Origin: Mycobacterium stomatepiae
GTDB taxonomy: Bacteria; Actinomycetota; Actinomycetes; Mycobacteriales; Mycobacteriaceae
Direction: 5' to 3'
Length of the DNA stretch: 64,000 bases
Assembly (NCBI RefSeq): GCF_010731715.1
Contig: NZ_AP022587.1
Coordinates: forward strand, 372,001 to 436,000
How positions within the stretch are numbered: the first letter of the stretch is position 1; each line of letters starts with the position of its first letter. The translations under genes and the position numbers were made by a program. Of this stretch, positions 63,649-64,000 are shown one piece after another. The notes below the pieces were generated by a model. That model was not told the origin of the DNA. It did no database searches and saw nothing but the letters and a program-made list of their open reading frames with translations.

Positions 63649-64000
63649 GCATTCCGGATCGTCAGCGAGCCATCGTCATGACCGGGCCCGGCGAGCCCGT
63701 CCAGACCGTCGAAATCCCGGTGGAGCAGCCCGCCGCCGGGCAAGCGCTGGTCAAGGTCAACGCCTCGAGCCTCAACTACCACGACAACGTCAATCTGCTG
63801 GGCCTGCTGCCCGGGCCGTGGCCGCGCGTGCCGATGACCGACGGAGCCGGGGAAGTGGTCGCGACCGGGCCGGGAGTCGACGAGCTGCGGCCGGGCGATC
63901 GCGTGATGGGGGCGTTTCACCCGGGCTGGCACGACGGGCCGCCCACTCCGAAGGTCAAGCATGAGGTGCCCGGCGACAACTGCGACGGGTGGTTGCAGCA
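63645..64000 (+). CDS. Zinc-type alcohol dehydrogenase/quinone reductase, N-terminal part
   Basis: GTG 63645 overlaps the ACAD stop (GTGA). The 118 residues in the window are the start of a medium-chain dehydrogenase/reductase: GHE-type region PMTDGAGEVVATGPGVDEL, RPGDRVMGAFHPGW, and NASSLNYHDNVNLLGLLPGP. The cofactor domain lies beyond the window. Zinc ligands cannot be judged; the Asn-Tyr-His-Asp segment resembles quinone-reductase-like MDR proteins. Probably co-transcribed with the ACAD. Confidence 0.83.
   Translation, partial: MSIPDRQRAIVMTGPGEPVQTVEIPVEQPAAGQALVKVNASSLNYHDNVNLLGLLPGPWPRVPMTDGAGEVVATGPGVDELRPGDRVMGAFHPGWHDGPPTPKVKHEVPGDNCDGWLQ

Overview
The window is high-GC actinobacterial DNA from a Mycobacterium, most likely a non-tuberculous species. 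The evidence is a complete mce1-type operon (yrbE pair plus mceA to mceF), a PPE-SVP protein, an Acg-type DosR-regulon protein, pncA next to the homologue of M. tuberculosis Rv2042c, the divergent lppI/lipT pair, and sites resembling DosR and IdeR boxes. No rRNA, tRNA, CRISPR array, transposase or phage gene was seen.

Bases 1-14950 hold the conserved backbone lppI - lipT - pncA - Rv2042c homologue - sugar ABC transporter (Rv2041c to Rv2038c order). It is interrupted by lineage-specific inserts: a phosphotransferase fusion, gluconokinase and DoxX protein before pncA, and a Ser/Thr kinase, lipoprotein, second DoxX protein and ECF sigma factor after it. This left third is rich in broken genes: two P450s, an SDR, the phosphotransferase fusion, a DoxX protein and the kinase. 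PncA itself lacks a metal-ligand histidine.

Bases 14947-19137 are the four-gene sugar ABC transporter. Bases 19207-24771 are a lower-GC allantoin-use cluster: an HpcH/HpaI-like lyase (frameshifted), allantoicase, PuuE-type allantoinase, NCS1 transporter and allantoin/hydantoin racemase. PPE, DUF3349 and DUF3097 genes follow. Next comes an efeUOB iron-uptake operon with an IdeR-like box; efeU and efeO are frameshifted and efeB is intact.

Bases 31738-40008 hold OsmC, an acyl-CoA-dehydrogenase-like flavoprotein, an ECF sigma/zinc-finger pair, a DosR-box universal stress protein, and an aromatic ring-cleavage operon (extradiol dioxygenase, FAH-family hydrolase, FAD hydroxylase) divergent from a TetR gene. 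Bases 40248-53188 hold an acyltransferase, an orphan protein made of three tandem Phd/YefM antitoxin modules, the mce operon and its upstream TetR gene. One 16-bp palindromic motif lies in front of the triple-Phd gene, the mce operon and the TetR gene, suggesting one regulon.

Bases 53275-64000 hold Acg and an aldo-keto reductase, then a catabolic-looking cluster: two APH-type small-molecule kinases around a DUF7065-like protein, a TetR gene, an NAD-dependent epimerase, two SnoaL-fold proteins, an ACAD10/11-type acyl-CoA dehydrogenase and the start of a zinc-type alcohol dehydrogenase. The kinase plus ACAD pairing resembles the fused animal ACAD10/ACAD11 enzymes.
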